From assembly GCF_034702125.1 (NCBI RefSeq), contig NC_085880.1:47733596-47797595 (forward strand): a DNA stretch of 64,000 nucleotides, given 5' to 3'. This document shows, piece after piece, positions 11,801-21,045 of the stretch. The stretch comes from Engraulis encrasicolus. Lineage: Eukaryota > Chordata > Actinopteri > Clupeiformes > Engraulidae. The notes under the pieces are model-generated. The model was not told the DNA's origin, did no database searches, and saw only the letters and a program-made list of their open reading frames with translations. Every line of letters begins with the position of its first letter. Position 1 is the stretch's first letter. A program made the translations under genes and the position numbers.

Positions 11801-12196
11801 TTGTGACTGCCATAGGGTTAGATAAAAATCAAGTCACATGATGGTATTGGGGGGAAGCACACGTTTCACAAACATTAAATAAGTAGAAGCAGAAAACCCT
11901 GGTTGAAGCTGCACTGCACTGGATGCTGATTAGCGTAGCGTAGCAGGCAGGAGTCTGGTGACCTGTCATCACTATGAATGATAGCTCATCTCCGCACCAC
12001 TGGCATAGGAGCAGACCAAGTTACTTGCCAAGGTTATTGTATTATATGATGCTACTTGTATACTTACCGGGTAGGTGTGGATGACGGTGTACTCCGGGCA
12101 GTTTGTCTCATGGCAGAAGGAGGGGGCCTTCCAGGCGGCCACCGGGATCAGGCACAGGACGCAGAGCGCTAGCAGATCTGGCAACGCCATTGTCAT
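5639..12196 (-). CDS. SOUL/heme-binding protein 2-like gene, four coding exons, 204 aa
   Basis: Coding exons are 12196-12068, 10390-10264, 7110-6927 and 5813-5639 (minus), joined in phases 0, 1 and 2. They give 204 residues, the usual size for secreted fish SOUL proteins. Exon 1 encodes a signal peptide (MALPDLLALCVLCLIPVAA) and WKAPSFCHETNCPEYTVI; exon 2 the strand with RPSHWLTVDVSKVDMEE; exon 3 a VKLPWPSTIQV segment, where many homologs have an MTAPV motif, then an acidic/Gln-Lys stretch; exon 4 the hallmark VRSFGG and the C-terminus AAGYDSPLNLINRHNEVW. SOUL/HEBP proteins bind tetrapyrroles; the missing MTAPV-type motif makes heme binding here uncertain. Every exon except the extreme 3' end borders a tandem repeat that includes a splice site (separate findings). 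AATAAA follows 65 nt after the stop. Family assignment is firm; orthology within HEBP2/soul is not resolved. Confidence 0.92.
5797..6015. repeat. 54-bp x4 tandem repeat carrying the exon-4 acceptor
   Basis: Units start at 5797, 5851, 5905 and 5959, exactly 54 bp apart. Each holds, on the minus strand, a pyrimidine tract, TTCTGCATCAG and the exon start GAGTTTCGGTGGGG. All four keep an open frame through to the real exon. Confidence 0.97.
6355..6600. repeat. (CAGG)n/(CAGA)n tracts around a copy of the exon-3 donor
   Basis: Two CAGG/CAGA-rich tracts (about 6355-6425 and 6505-6590). Between them, at 6484-6516, lies a diverged copy of the exon-3 end plus donor (GTACCTGACATAGACCCTG on the plus strand). 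Confidence 0.85.
6631..6890. mobile_element. Truncated hAT element, same family as 31184-31766
   Basis: Begins CAGGGGTCCCCAAACT and matches the left part of the 583-bp element at 31184. It is flanked by a direct repeat CTATTTACAG (6621-6630 and 6891-6900). The right terminal repeat is missing. Confidence 0.75.
6927..7110 (-). CDS. SOUL-like exon 3
   Basis: Acceptor CCTCCTAG, then AG completing a Lys codon with exon 2; donor AG/GTACAG. Encodes ADVKLPWPSTIQV, an acidic run with QQKQKHG, SVSWPIPSG and KETHLPAVRVYV. This is the central beta region of the SOUL fold. Confidence 0.9.
7137..7745. mobile_element. Inverted pair of the GGGACACTGTG MITE family
   Basis: The left copy starts AAAG.GACACTGTGTGGG; a second partial copy lies inverted on the right. 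Family members recur at 13476, 45162, 50153, 59695 and 61403. It sits in intron 2. One ambiguous base (N) is at 7146. Confidence 0.8.
7932..9137. mobile_element. 1.2-kb hAT-like element rich in GTTCA motifs
   Basis: Ends CAGTGTTGGGAA and GTACATCACTG. Flanked by an 8-bp target duplication GCACTTAC (7924-7931 and 9138-9145). Both ends hold dense GAACTAGTTCA-type repeats, the sort of subterminal motif hAT transposases bind. No transposase frame was found. Confidence 0.88.
9375..10300. repeat. ~60-bp minisatellite built from the exon-2 donor region
   Basis: About 14 units of ~60 bp; on the minus strand each reads TTCACTCTCTACTACTAC, CCAAGGGGGAGAATAAAGA, CAGTAAGTCAAG. The last unit is the true end of exon 2. 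Seven other units keep the donor string GTAAGTC. An unrelated repeat fragment interrupts the array at about 9500-9640. Confidence 0.95.
10264..10390 (-). CDS. SOUL-like exon 2
   Basis: Acceptor TTTTTTTTGCTGAAAAG, donor ACA/GTAAGTC. Encodes DFEERLYRPSHWLTVDVSK and VDMEEVKTAMFTLYYYTKG, matching the SOUL segment 'YEVRxYxPxxWVST...F.RL..YI.G'. The last ~40 nt are the founder of the adjacent minisatellite. Confidence 0.92.
10690..10800 (-). repeat. Penelope/hammerhead-like short element
   Basis: On the minus strand TGATG, a GGAC/GUCC hairpin and CGAAATGTCG are followed by CATTAAAT and GTGTTGCGGAC, the layout shared by the family. Confidence 0.55.
10811..10935 (+). repeat. Penelope/hammerhead-like element with inverted mate
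   Basis: CTGAAGAAGGTGTATCAACA then CCGAAACGTT at 10859-10888; an inverted copy of its right half is at 10811-10841. Stem GGUGU/ACACC differs from the GGUC/GACC of other copies but stays paired. Confidence 0.65.
11035..11785. repeat. 27-bp minisatellite, ~27 units
   Basis: Units of the type GCTAGCAGAGCTTGCTAACC plus 7 bp, with two main variants (TTGCTAACC and CCGCTAACC). Because 27 is divisible by 3, one frame is open and reads a 9-residue SLLAELANL repeat. It lies in SOUL intron 1; there is no sign it is translated. Confidence 0.97.
12068..12196 (-). CDS. SOUL-like exon 1 (signal peptide)
   Basis: Two in-frame ATGs at 12196 and 12190 (MTM...); donor CCG/GTAAGT. Upstream on the minus strand is a strong acceptor-like CTTTTCCTCTGTGCTGCAG 27 nt before the ATG, so a 5' non-coding exon further upstream is likely. 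Confidence 0.9.
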
Positions 12197-12825
12197 TTAG
12201 GCAGAGTGAAAGGTCAGCTCTGTCTGCAGCACAGAGGAAAAGCGAAGCTGAAATTAAAAGGTCTATAGTGTTGCTAATGTTTGTTTTTAAAGTTATTGAG
12301 CACATGTCAGTAGGCAGAGTGAAAGGTCAGCACTGTCTGAAGCACAGAGGAAAAGGGAAGCTGAAATGTGAAGGTCTATAGCAGTGTTTCCCAACCAGGG
12401 GTACGTGTACCACTAGGGGTACGCGAGCACACTGCAGGGGGTCCTTGGAAAAAAATAATTTTAACAAACATATGGAGCTTAGTTACATTGGGATGGAGAA
12501 AGCGATATAGAACTTGACTTAGGGGGTACTCATGGCACAATGAAAAGGCTTGGGGGTACACAAGACAAAAAAGGTTGGGAACCACTGGTCTATAGTGTTG
12601 CTAATGTTTGTTTTTAAAGTTATTGAGCACATGTCAGTAGGCAGAGTGAAAGGTCAGCACTGTCTGAAGCACAGAGGAAAAGGGAAGCTGAAATGTGAAG
12701 GTCTATACATACTAATGTTTGTTTTTAAAGTTATTGAGCACATGTCAGTAGGTCGGGTGAACACACCAAGGAAAGCTCTGTCTGAAGCACAGAGGAAAAG
12801 GAAGCTGAAATGAAAAGGTCTGGGG
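12194..12825. repeat. ~112-bp x4 tandem repeat holding the 5' acceptor of the SOUL gene
   Basis: Four copies share GGCAGAGTGAAAGGTCAGC, GTCTG.AGCACAGAGGAAAAG and a GTTTTTAAAGTTATTGAGCA spacer. The copy next to exon 1 includes its acceptor-like site. The second copy is split by the hAT at 12382-12587. Confidence 0.93.
12382..12587. mobile_element. 206-bp hAT MITE with 8-bp TSD
   Basis: Ends CAGTGTTTCCCAACC and GGTTGGGAACCACTG; target duplication GTCTATAG at 12374-12381 and 12588-12595. It landed inside one unit of the SOUL 5' tandem repeat, so it is younger than that duplication. Confidence 0.95.
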
Positions 12826-12897
12826 AGCATTTCTCGAAACCATAGTTGCAAACGACGTTAGCTACTTTGTTGTTCCCAATGCAACTTCCCATTGGAA

Positions 12898-13245
12898 CTA
12901 GATTAGATTAAATTAGATTCTTTATTGTCCCATCGGGATATTTGTTTTCACATCAGACAGCAGTTCCATCAGATTCAGCATTAGTTAGATCTTTGTGGTA
13001 CACATTTAATTTACGGTACAATAGAAACCATTTTCACACATACCGTTTGTAGATACATAAAAATCCGCAGACATCCATATACAATTTATATACTTACATC
13101 TTCATATAAAACCAAATACATATGCACTCCTCTACATGCCTATACACTCCTCTCCTCCACATAAATCCCATCCATTGTTTTCCTTTCCTCCCTCCCATTT
13201 ACCCAGCTATGTCATCACACATGCATTAGTCCATACATACCCCAC
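12898..13245 (-). mobile_element. LINE 3' end fragment (minus)
   Basis: On the minus strand ends ATCCCGATGGGACAATAAAG followed by a degenerate AATCTAATTTAATC tail, the fish L2-like terminus. Confidence 0.6.
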
Positions 13246-13249
13246 ATTA

Positions 13250-13400
13250 TTTGGTAACACTTTACTTGACGTCGGTGTCATAAGCATGTCATTACAGTGT
13301 CATAATAGTCTCATGACACAGTCATAGATAAGTCATAAACATTATGTTCATGTCATCAACATTTTATGACTGTTGGATTTGGACAACATTTTGTGGAGTT
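13250..13400. repeat. Dispersed repeat (GGTAACACTTTACTTGA type)
   Basis: Begins TGGTAACACTTTACTTGACG and alternates TCATAA/GTCATGA motifs. A related sequence in the other orientation appears near 29470-29610. Common teleost repeat; class not assigned. Confidence 0.5.
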
Positions 13401-13475
13401 GTTGATAATGACGCAAGGAACAAGTGATTAAATTCTGGTGGTGTTACGGATCACAAACCAGAACCAGGACCTTTT

Positions 13476-13822
13476 TAAAGGGACACTGTGTGAGATTTTT
13501 AGAATGCATGCTGCCCCTTCACAAATGTTACCTTTTCCATGGATACTTATCACCACCATCAAATTCTAAGTCTTCATAAAGACTGGACAAATTGCACTTT
13601 TTATACATGAAAAGGGAGATCTCCATGGTCCGCCATTTTGAATTTCCAGAAATAGACATTTTTAGCTGCAAAAATGACTGTACTTGGACCATACTAGAAA
13701 ATATTAGTTTATTACTTAGTAAACTTTCATGAAAAGTTTACTAAAAAAAAAAGCTGATTTTCAATGAGCAGCATAGTTGCAGTACCCTTTTTGACCATTT
13801 CCTGCACAGTGTACCTTTAAAG
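13476..13822. mobile_element. GGGACACTGTG-family MITE, complete
   Basis: Ends TTTAAAGGGACACTGTGTGA and CACAGTGTACCTTTAAAG form the terminal inverted repeats; no coding capacity. Confidence 0.8.
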
Positions 13823-14191
13823 ATTCTTCCCCATTGCTGGCCTATAAATCTAGTCGCNTCTAGTGACCACAAATTGAAGTGCGGGGCAAAACATTAGAAG
13901 GCTGAAAGACTTAAAATGAAAATACAGTAGGGTATAACAGAGTCAAATGTTCCATCAAGCAGCTTCCTTGGCGGAGGTCTGCACTCTCTGAGTGCTTCTA
14001 GTTTCATCCCTCCATTGCCTCAAGTGTCACCATATACTTTGTCATGTGGCATCCTATAGTCTTTTCCCTTCCAACCTCTTGAGAACGTCATAGTTTTAGA
14101 GGTCATTTGTTTGTTTAAGCTGTTTAAGCATTTTTTGTTCCTTGAAGCACCAGGCTCTTTAACAAAACAGCCCGAGGTCGAGCTCGGGGTG

Positions 14192-14323
<132 letters not shown>

Positions 14324-14329
14324 AGAGAG

Positions 14330-14840
14330 GGGGGGGGGGTCACAAAAGTTTGTTCAGTGCAGTGTGCAGTTATAGCCGAGGGAACAAAACTTTTCTTGAA
14401 ATGTGCTTTTTGCCAGCAGGCCCTGTACCTGCGACCAGATGGGAGAAAGGTGAAGAACTGGTTCAGGGGGTGGTCTGGGCAGCCAGACGTGTGATGGCTT
14501 TGTCATTTGTGTCAGTGAGGCTGGGGGTGGGGAGGTGTATTATCTTGGATGCCAAATTGGAGATTTTGATCAGTTTGTTCTTGCTAGTGACAGATACAGG
14601 TCCTTCTAAAACAATTAAATTAAAACAATACAATACCTGAAATATTTCAGTTGGGGTGCAATGAATCTAAAAACATATGCATGTTTATTTTTTATCATTA
14701 CATTATGGAGAAAAAATGAACTTTAACACAATATGCTAATTATTTGAGAAGGACCTGTAAGATAGCATGTTGAAGAAACAGGGGAAACAGTAGAGTAGAA
14801 GGGGCTGTATGATGCTCTTGTATAGTAGCAGAAGGAGATG
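14330..14840. other. Degraded dispersed repeat, no gene
   Basis: The segment CCTGCGACCAGATGGGAGAA to GGGGGTGGTCTGGG looks like a teleost repeat I have seen in several contexts; nothing supports a gene. Confidence 0.4.
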
Positions 14841-14847
14841 GGGGGGC

Positions 14848-15362
14848 AATGTTCCCCGGGTCCTATGTTCCCCTGTGTTTGTTAGGGACCAGGGAACTTA
14901 GGACCCTTTTTCTAAAAAAAAGGTTCTATGTTCCCCACTTTGTATGTTTCCGAGTTTTCAAATTGCGCCCTCCTAAAAACTATTGCTAAACCTAACCTGT
15001 CAGTAATGCAATGTTTCTGAGTTTTAAATTTGTGCCTTGACCAAAACCATCTAAACCTAATCGATCAGGGGTGCAACAAAAACCTGCACTTTGCCACACG
15101 GCAGTCTACTTGGAAGCAGCGGGGAACATAGAACAGTTTTTTGAAAAAAAGTCCTAGTTCCCCAGTTGTGGGGAACATACAGTGGTGTAGTCTGCGTAGA
15201 ACGCAGGTATACAGAGTATACCCACTTCTAAATGTTAGGGACTTCAGTATACCCACTTAAAATTGATTGATCCATTGTTTAGAATAACACAAATATATAC
15301 AGTATACCCACTTCAAAAAAGTAGACTACACCGCTGGGAACATAGGACCCGGGGAACATAGA
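14848..15362. mobile_element. GGGGAACATA-type inverted-repeat element
   Basis: Arms CCCCGGGTCCTATGTTCCCC and GGGAACATAGGACCCGGGGA face each other; the short 157-bp MITE 15180-15336 is nested inside. Confidence 0.7.
15180..15336. mobile_element. CAGTGGTGTAGTC-family MITE
   Basis: 157 bp, ends CAGTGGTGTAGTC and GACTACACCGCTG, 8-bp target duplication GGAACATA. Internal-deletion relative of the 2.6-kb element at 21046-23643. Confidence 0.93.
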
Positions 15363-16693
15363 AATGACCCCGGCAACAATACCCAACACTACCCAGCTAA
15401 CAACTATGCTTTCGAGAAACGCACCCCTGTAGTGATGGTTCTAATGTTTGCTTTTGTAGCCCCTTAATGCATGCCGCACCACCAGTGGCACGCTGTAATA
15501 GTCATTGAAAAGCTAATTAGCATAGTACTACAATACTATGACATAACGCAGGGCCGTAGCCTCTTACCCCAGGTGAAAAACCCATATACTTAAAGTGTAC
15601 TTTTTTTGACCGTACTTAGTACAAAGTGTACTATTTTCGGCGATTTAAAGTGCGCTTCATTGCACTATTAGTGCGCTGAAGCACTACTAAAGCAGTACGT
15701 CAGCACACTTGCAGCACACTGAGGATGCTAAATTGGCACCGCTTTTGGACAACTTTAAGTGCATTACAAGCATACTTTTGAAAGTATGCTCCAAACACGC
15801 TTTTCATGCATTCGTATGGCATTAAGAGTGTGCTTGAGTACACTTCTATAACATTTTATTGTCACTAGAAGTTCAATAAAAGTATATTAACTTCATGCTT
15901 CTTTGGACTACATTGGAACATTTTAAGTCTGTAAAAAGTATATCATATGAAGTATTGTAAATATATAACAGGTATGCTTGAAGTGTATTTACAGTACACT
16001 CCCAAGTACATGAAATAATATAAATGTAATGTTACAATCCATGCTGGTTGTCAGAGCTTGTACATTACACACATCCACAGTAGTGTTGCAGTATGCATGC
16101 CTAGCATGACTGGCATTTACAATCATTGCATTGTCACAGAGACTTCAGGTACACATTTCACTTTCTGTCAATCTTACTCCTCCTTCCTGCAATTGATCAT
16201 TTGGATTGATGATCTGTGGTGACATTGTATTCATTGTTTGAACAATTAGTTCCAACTTACCTCCAACCATGATACTGGGGGAAGTGTGAGCCTATATATA
16301 CCAGAACATATACGTGACCATCATAATGACGGTGGGAACATGGTCATTTTTTGTGTACCACTTTAAATTTTAAAAACCCCTACAATAAACACAGAATATA
16401 ACAATGAGTAATATTTTCATGCAAACCAAAAATATTCCTTCAGGATGAATGGCTTTCTGTTTGAGAAATTTACCTCCAAGAAGTGCATTGCATGATTGGA
16501 CATGCATGATGGTGCATTATGGGTAAATGCACTTGTGTAAGTGTCACGGGGTGACAATTGAGGCCCAAGTGAACCGAAAACTAGATGTCATTCATTCCCA
16601 ATGTAATGCACCTGGAGCATGATTAGGATAATGGAGCGCAGGTGAGGAGGATGGAGGTGATTGGTGCACGTGGGTTGGTGAGCAGAGTTTTAA

Positions 16694-17334
16694 GTAAGGG
16701 TTAACGTTCGGCGAGAAGGTCGCTACCGTGGAATAGCAGCACGACAGAGAGAATCTTTAGACCCCGACGCGGAGCGGAGGGGTCTTGTTCTCTCTGAAGT
16801 GCTGCTATTCCACAAAGCGACCGACTCGCCGAAAGTTAACCCGCTTATTATATGGATATACTTAAATGATTCACACATGGCGGGGACATTTCTTTAGACC
16901 TATTTAATGTTAAGATTGTTGCTGCGCAAAACAAAACAGTGCCGTTGTGGAACACCGCTAGGCAACAGCTAGGTAGCCAGGACAACAGGTGTTGTCTATC
17001 ACAGCAGCTGATTAGAGTGACAAAAGACCGGACCCCCTGCGGAGTGATATGAAACATTCGCTTTAGCCACTGACTTGTATACAAGCCAGTGGCTTTAGCA
17101 GTGAACGTCTTGCCATTGACAGCGGTAGCCAGGACAACGGGTGCTGTCTATCACAGCAGCTGATTAGAGTCTTGTTGAAAAGTCGCTTTAGCAGTGAAAA
17201 GTCTTGTTGCCATTGACAGCGGTCTGTTATAGACCAACCCGTCCGTTATCGAAAAATAACAGACGTCCGAACGTTGGGGAGCCCCGTTGAAATGAATGGA
17301 GCATTCGACAGATGACGTCACAACCATATAATAA
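16694..17334. mobile_element. GTTAACG-hairpin element, copy 1 (fourth nest level)
   Basis: Carries a 141-bp hairpin at one end (16700-16840) and ends CCATATAATAA at the other. A near-identical copy in the opposite orientation is at 51526-52072. This copy has an extra internal tandem duplication. An identical 78-codon open frame exists in both copies but resembles no protein I know. Confidence 0.8.
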
Positions 17335-17695
17335 ACAGCAAGAAACTAGACTGTGAGGAGGAAGCCGCAAGGAGAGATGACTGCGAGAATGCCATCCTGA
17401 GGGGAGAGAGAGGCGAGAGTGGAGCGGCAAGATGGGAGACGTCGGACACCGGTAACCGGACAGAGCCAGGCGAAAGGGACGAGAAGTTGGATGAGAAGTG
17501 GACGCGATCCTATGGATCAGAAGGCAAACTGGCAGCTCGGAGGAGAGCGTGACTGGCATAGTGCCCAGAAGGAGTCCGCAATCAGAGTGACGGCCAGGTG
17601 AACCTGCCTCGATGGAAAGGGGTGAGACGGACATGCACCCCACCGTGAAGATGAGCGACTCGTATTCGCCTGGTTACTTGGCCCCCGTGAGTGCG

Positions 17696-17745
17696 CCGCT
17701 CTCTCTCGCTCTCTCTCGCTCTCTCTCGCTCTCTCTTTTCCTCTC
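17696..17745. repeat. CTCTCG/CT-rich microsatellite in the solo LTR
   Basis: Short run of CTCTCTCTCG units. Confidence 0.9.
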
Positions 17746-18944
17746 GCTCTCACCCAAGACGGCTGAAGACCAACCACCTCTTCCGGGCCTACGCAGAAGA
17801 ACTCTCATCGCTTCTCATCACCACCAGCTGCTCCCGATTGAACGTGTGTGCCATGCCCCCTTTGCAGTGTAATTCACCTCGCAACCCCCGCACGGATGGA
17901 CTTGGTGGCTGGACTGTCCAAGCATTCCATTGGAGACTTCAGACTTGGGCGTGGGTGGGTTCCCCCGTGGGTAATGGACAGAGACAACTAGGCCTACCCC
18001 TTTGACTTTTAATCCAGTGGTGGTAAATAAATAGAACGAAAACTGTGTCTTGTTTTTTGGTGTTGTGCAGTGAACTCCCAGGGTAGTAGTATCAAAGTGG
18101 GCGCGGCCAGCAAACGCGCGCCCCACCTGTGACATAAGCACACTTTTGAAGATATTTGGGTGAAGTACAATCATGGTGCACTTAGAAAAAGTGTACTTGC
18201 AATATGTTAAAACGATTTACTTTAAAGCGCACTATAGAAAATCACACTTCAAAGACATTTGGGTGAAGTGTAATCATATTGCACTTTAAAAAAGTACAAT
18301 TGCAATATGTTATTAAAAAATACACTTTTAGTAAGTTCACTATTAGAACACTATTAGTATATTCCTCTAAATACACTTTAGCCAAACATCTTCGAAGTCC
18401 ACTTGAAGTATGGGTCGCTAAGTGTACTTTCTTTGAGAGCAACTTAATTACATCTAATTTTAAGTACACTTTAAATAAGCATATTGTAAACATACTTTTT
18501 CTTAGCACAAAAAGCACGAGTGCACTTTTAACATGCTAAGTACACTTCAGTCATGCTTTTATTGTACTAAATTGAACCACTTTTTCACCTGGGACTGCAG
18601 GGTCGCCGGCGACCCTGTTCACTTGCTGAAAATGCTTAACTACATCATAACAACATTGCTATGACATTACAGAGAGCCATAGTGCTGCGCTAAGGGGTTT
18701 TTAATAATGCACTACGACTTGGTCATTGCCACTCTGGTAACAGCTAATTCATAACGCTGTGTCTCGGGTTAAAGTTATCTTTAATTTTCAAGGCTGAGAG
18801 GGCAGAATGCTTCAAGATATTCGCCGCAGTTGTTTGAGTTTATCTAGTCGTAGCAAGTGAAAAAACAAAGCAACAAGAAATTCAGGGCCATGGAGATTGC
18901 CCTTCATAAACATAGCGTTTAAAGACAAAATAAATACTTGAAAC

Positions 18945-19227
18945 TAGAAATGCACTCAGAGAATGCAGAACTCCACCAAGGAAGCTGGTTGTTTGAGCAT
19001 TTGACTATATTACACCCTAATGTTTTTAAAAATCTTTCTTCCTTGTTGAAAACTGGGATGTCAAAATTCATCCTATCCCGTAATGGTGAAGAATCTTTAG
19101 AAAGAAATGACAATCAGTCATCACCACCAAATGTAATCACTTGTTCATTTTGTAATTTCCAACAACTTCTCAAAATTTCATCCAAATCTGTACATAACTT
19201 TTTGAGTCATCCCACTGGCAGACAAGC

Positions 19228-19286
<59 letters not shown>

Positions 19287-19320
19287 AAAACAATAACTAA
19301 AACATTAGCTCCTTGTCGGA
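18945..19320. repeat. Dispersed repeat (CACTCAGAGA...CGGAGGT family)
   Basis: Starts CACTCAGAGAATGCAG and ends CTCCTTGTCGGAGGT; related copies at 55515-56018 and a fragment at 13960-14010. Contains a (CAGA)n run at 19222-19286. Confidence 0.7.
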
Positions 19321-19739
19321 GGTAATAAGTACTGGTAGAGGCAGAGCATTTGTAAATTACGCTGCATACACACACAGAGGGTGAGCAGTGTTTGTCACAA
19401 AAAAACAACAACATAAAAACACATGAAGGACAAAAATATGCAAACGTTGGCTACTGTAAAAATAAAAGGTTAAAGTGTTTAAAGCTAAAAGGATGAAGGT
19501 AGAGAATCGTTTGCGGAGAAAGAGAGAGTGTAACACTTCATTTGTCTTCCCTTCGGTGGCTGCTGCTGCACACCAGATGAAAGAAGTGATACAATAAAAG
19601 GATGGAAGTAAAAGTAGTTAGATGTAAAGAAAAAGTTAAACAAGGTGTGATATTCTTACCTGTGTTTCCTGCTGTGGCTGCGACAGGTCTGAGGAGCTGG
19701 CTGACAATGTGGAGAATGTGGTGGAGCTCAGTCACACCT

Positions 19740-19788
19740 CCCTCTCTCTCTATCTTTATCTCTCTCTCTCTCTCTCTATCTCTCTCTG

Positions 19789-19819
<31 letters not shown>

Positions 19820-20010
19820 GTCTCTCTCCCTCTCTCTATCTCCCCCCCCTCTCTCTCTCTCCCTCCCTCTCTCTCTCTTTATCTCGCTCTCTCTATATAT
19901 ATATATCTCTCTCACTCTCTCTCACTCCCTCTCTCTCTCTCTTTATCTCCCTCTCTGTATCTCTCTCTCTCTCTCCCTCTCTCTCTCTCCCTCGCTCTTT
20001 CTCACTCACT
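19740..20010. repeat. (CT)n/(TCTA) microsatellite
   Basis: About 270 bp of CT-rich low-complexity sequence. Confidence 0.97.
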
Positions 20011-20028
20011 GACACTGACACACATGTG

Positions 20029-20200
<172 letters not shown>

Positions 20201-20328
20201 GACAGTAATCAGTGGAAGAACTAGTTTGTTGAGTTTAAATTCAGGTACTACACATTACGCAGGTACATCTTGTAAATCTTCAAAGCTGTTTCTCTGCCTG
20301 TCTGTCTGACCACTCCACTCCACCCTGG

Positions 20329-20727
<399 letters not shown>

Positions 20728-21045
20728 CTCTGCCTGTCTGTCTGACCACTCCACCTCGGGCTGCATTCTTGCAACCAGACAAGTACCCAGGCCACGCCCT
20801 CAAGTACCCTGGCCACGCCCTCAAGTACCCTGGCCACGCCCTCCTACTGATGTAACACCTTTGGCGTTGCTTCTAGTCAGGCCAGGAGCAGTTCAAATAA
20901 CGTTTCTGAGCTGCGCAGAAATCGGGAACTCCACCCACTTCGTTGGGAAGTAAGCAATCAACTTTGAGCAGCTTCAACGGCCTCGGACAATAGCAAACGG
21001 AGGGAGGTCGGTTAACCAGGCCATTTGTCATCTTCTTGGTCAGAC

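Larger units (their letters stand above)
16542..18134. mobile_element. Solo LTR with 4-bp TSD (third nest level)
   Basis: Starts TGTCACGGGG and ends CCTGTGACA (perfect TGTCAC/GTGACA ends); flanked by TAAG at 16538-16541 and 18135-18138. After removing the nested 641-bp element the LTR is about 950 bp. AATAAA lies near 18027. No internal retroelement genes are present. Confidence 0.8.
15551..18606. mobile_element. Element with dispersed AAGTGYACTT motifs (second nest level)
   Basis: Inner ends CCAGGTGAAAAAC and GTTTTTTCACCTGG-like (CACTTTTTCACCTGG) are inverted. Both flanks (15590-16020 and 18135-18590) are dense in AAGTGTACTT/AAGTGCACTT half-palindromes. No transposase frame. Confidence 0.65.
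15466..18775. mobile_element. Split AACCCCTTAAG-family MITE, outer shell of a four-level nest
   Basis: 15466-15548 and 18640-18775 match the left and right halves of the intact copy at 41212-41386; about 3 kb of younger insertions separates them. Confidence 0.75.

Noticed and set aside
16848..17084. 78-aa frame identical to one at 51682-51918
   Set aside because: Conserved because both lie in recent copies of the same repeat; no domain or splice context.
19602..19735. Plus-strand exon resembling the acidic pro-part of the cationic-peptide gene (SEELADN)
   Set aside because: Match is only a few residues, and the opposite strand offers better splice sites; treated as chance.
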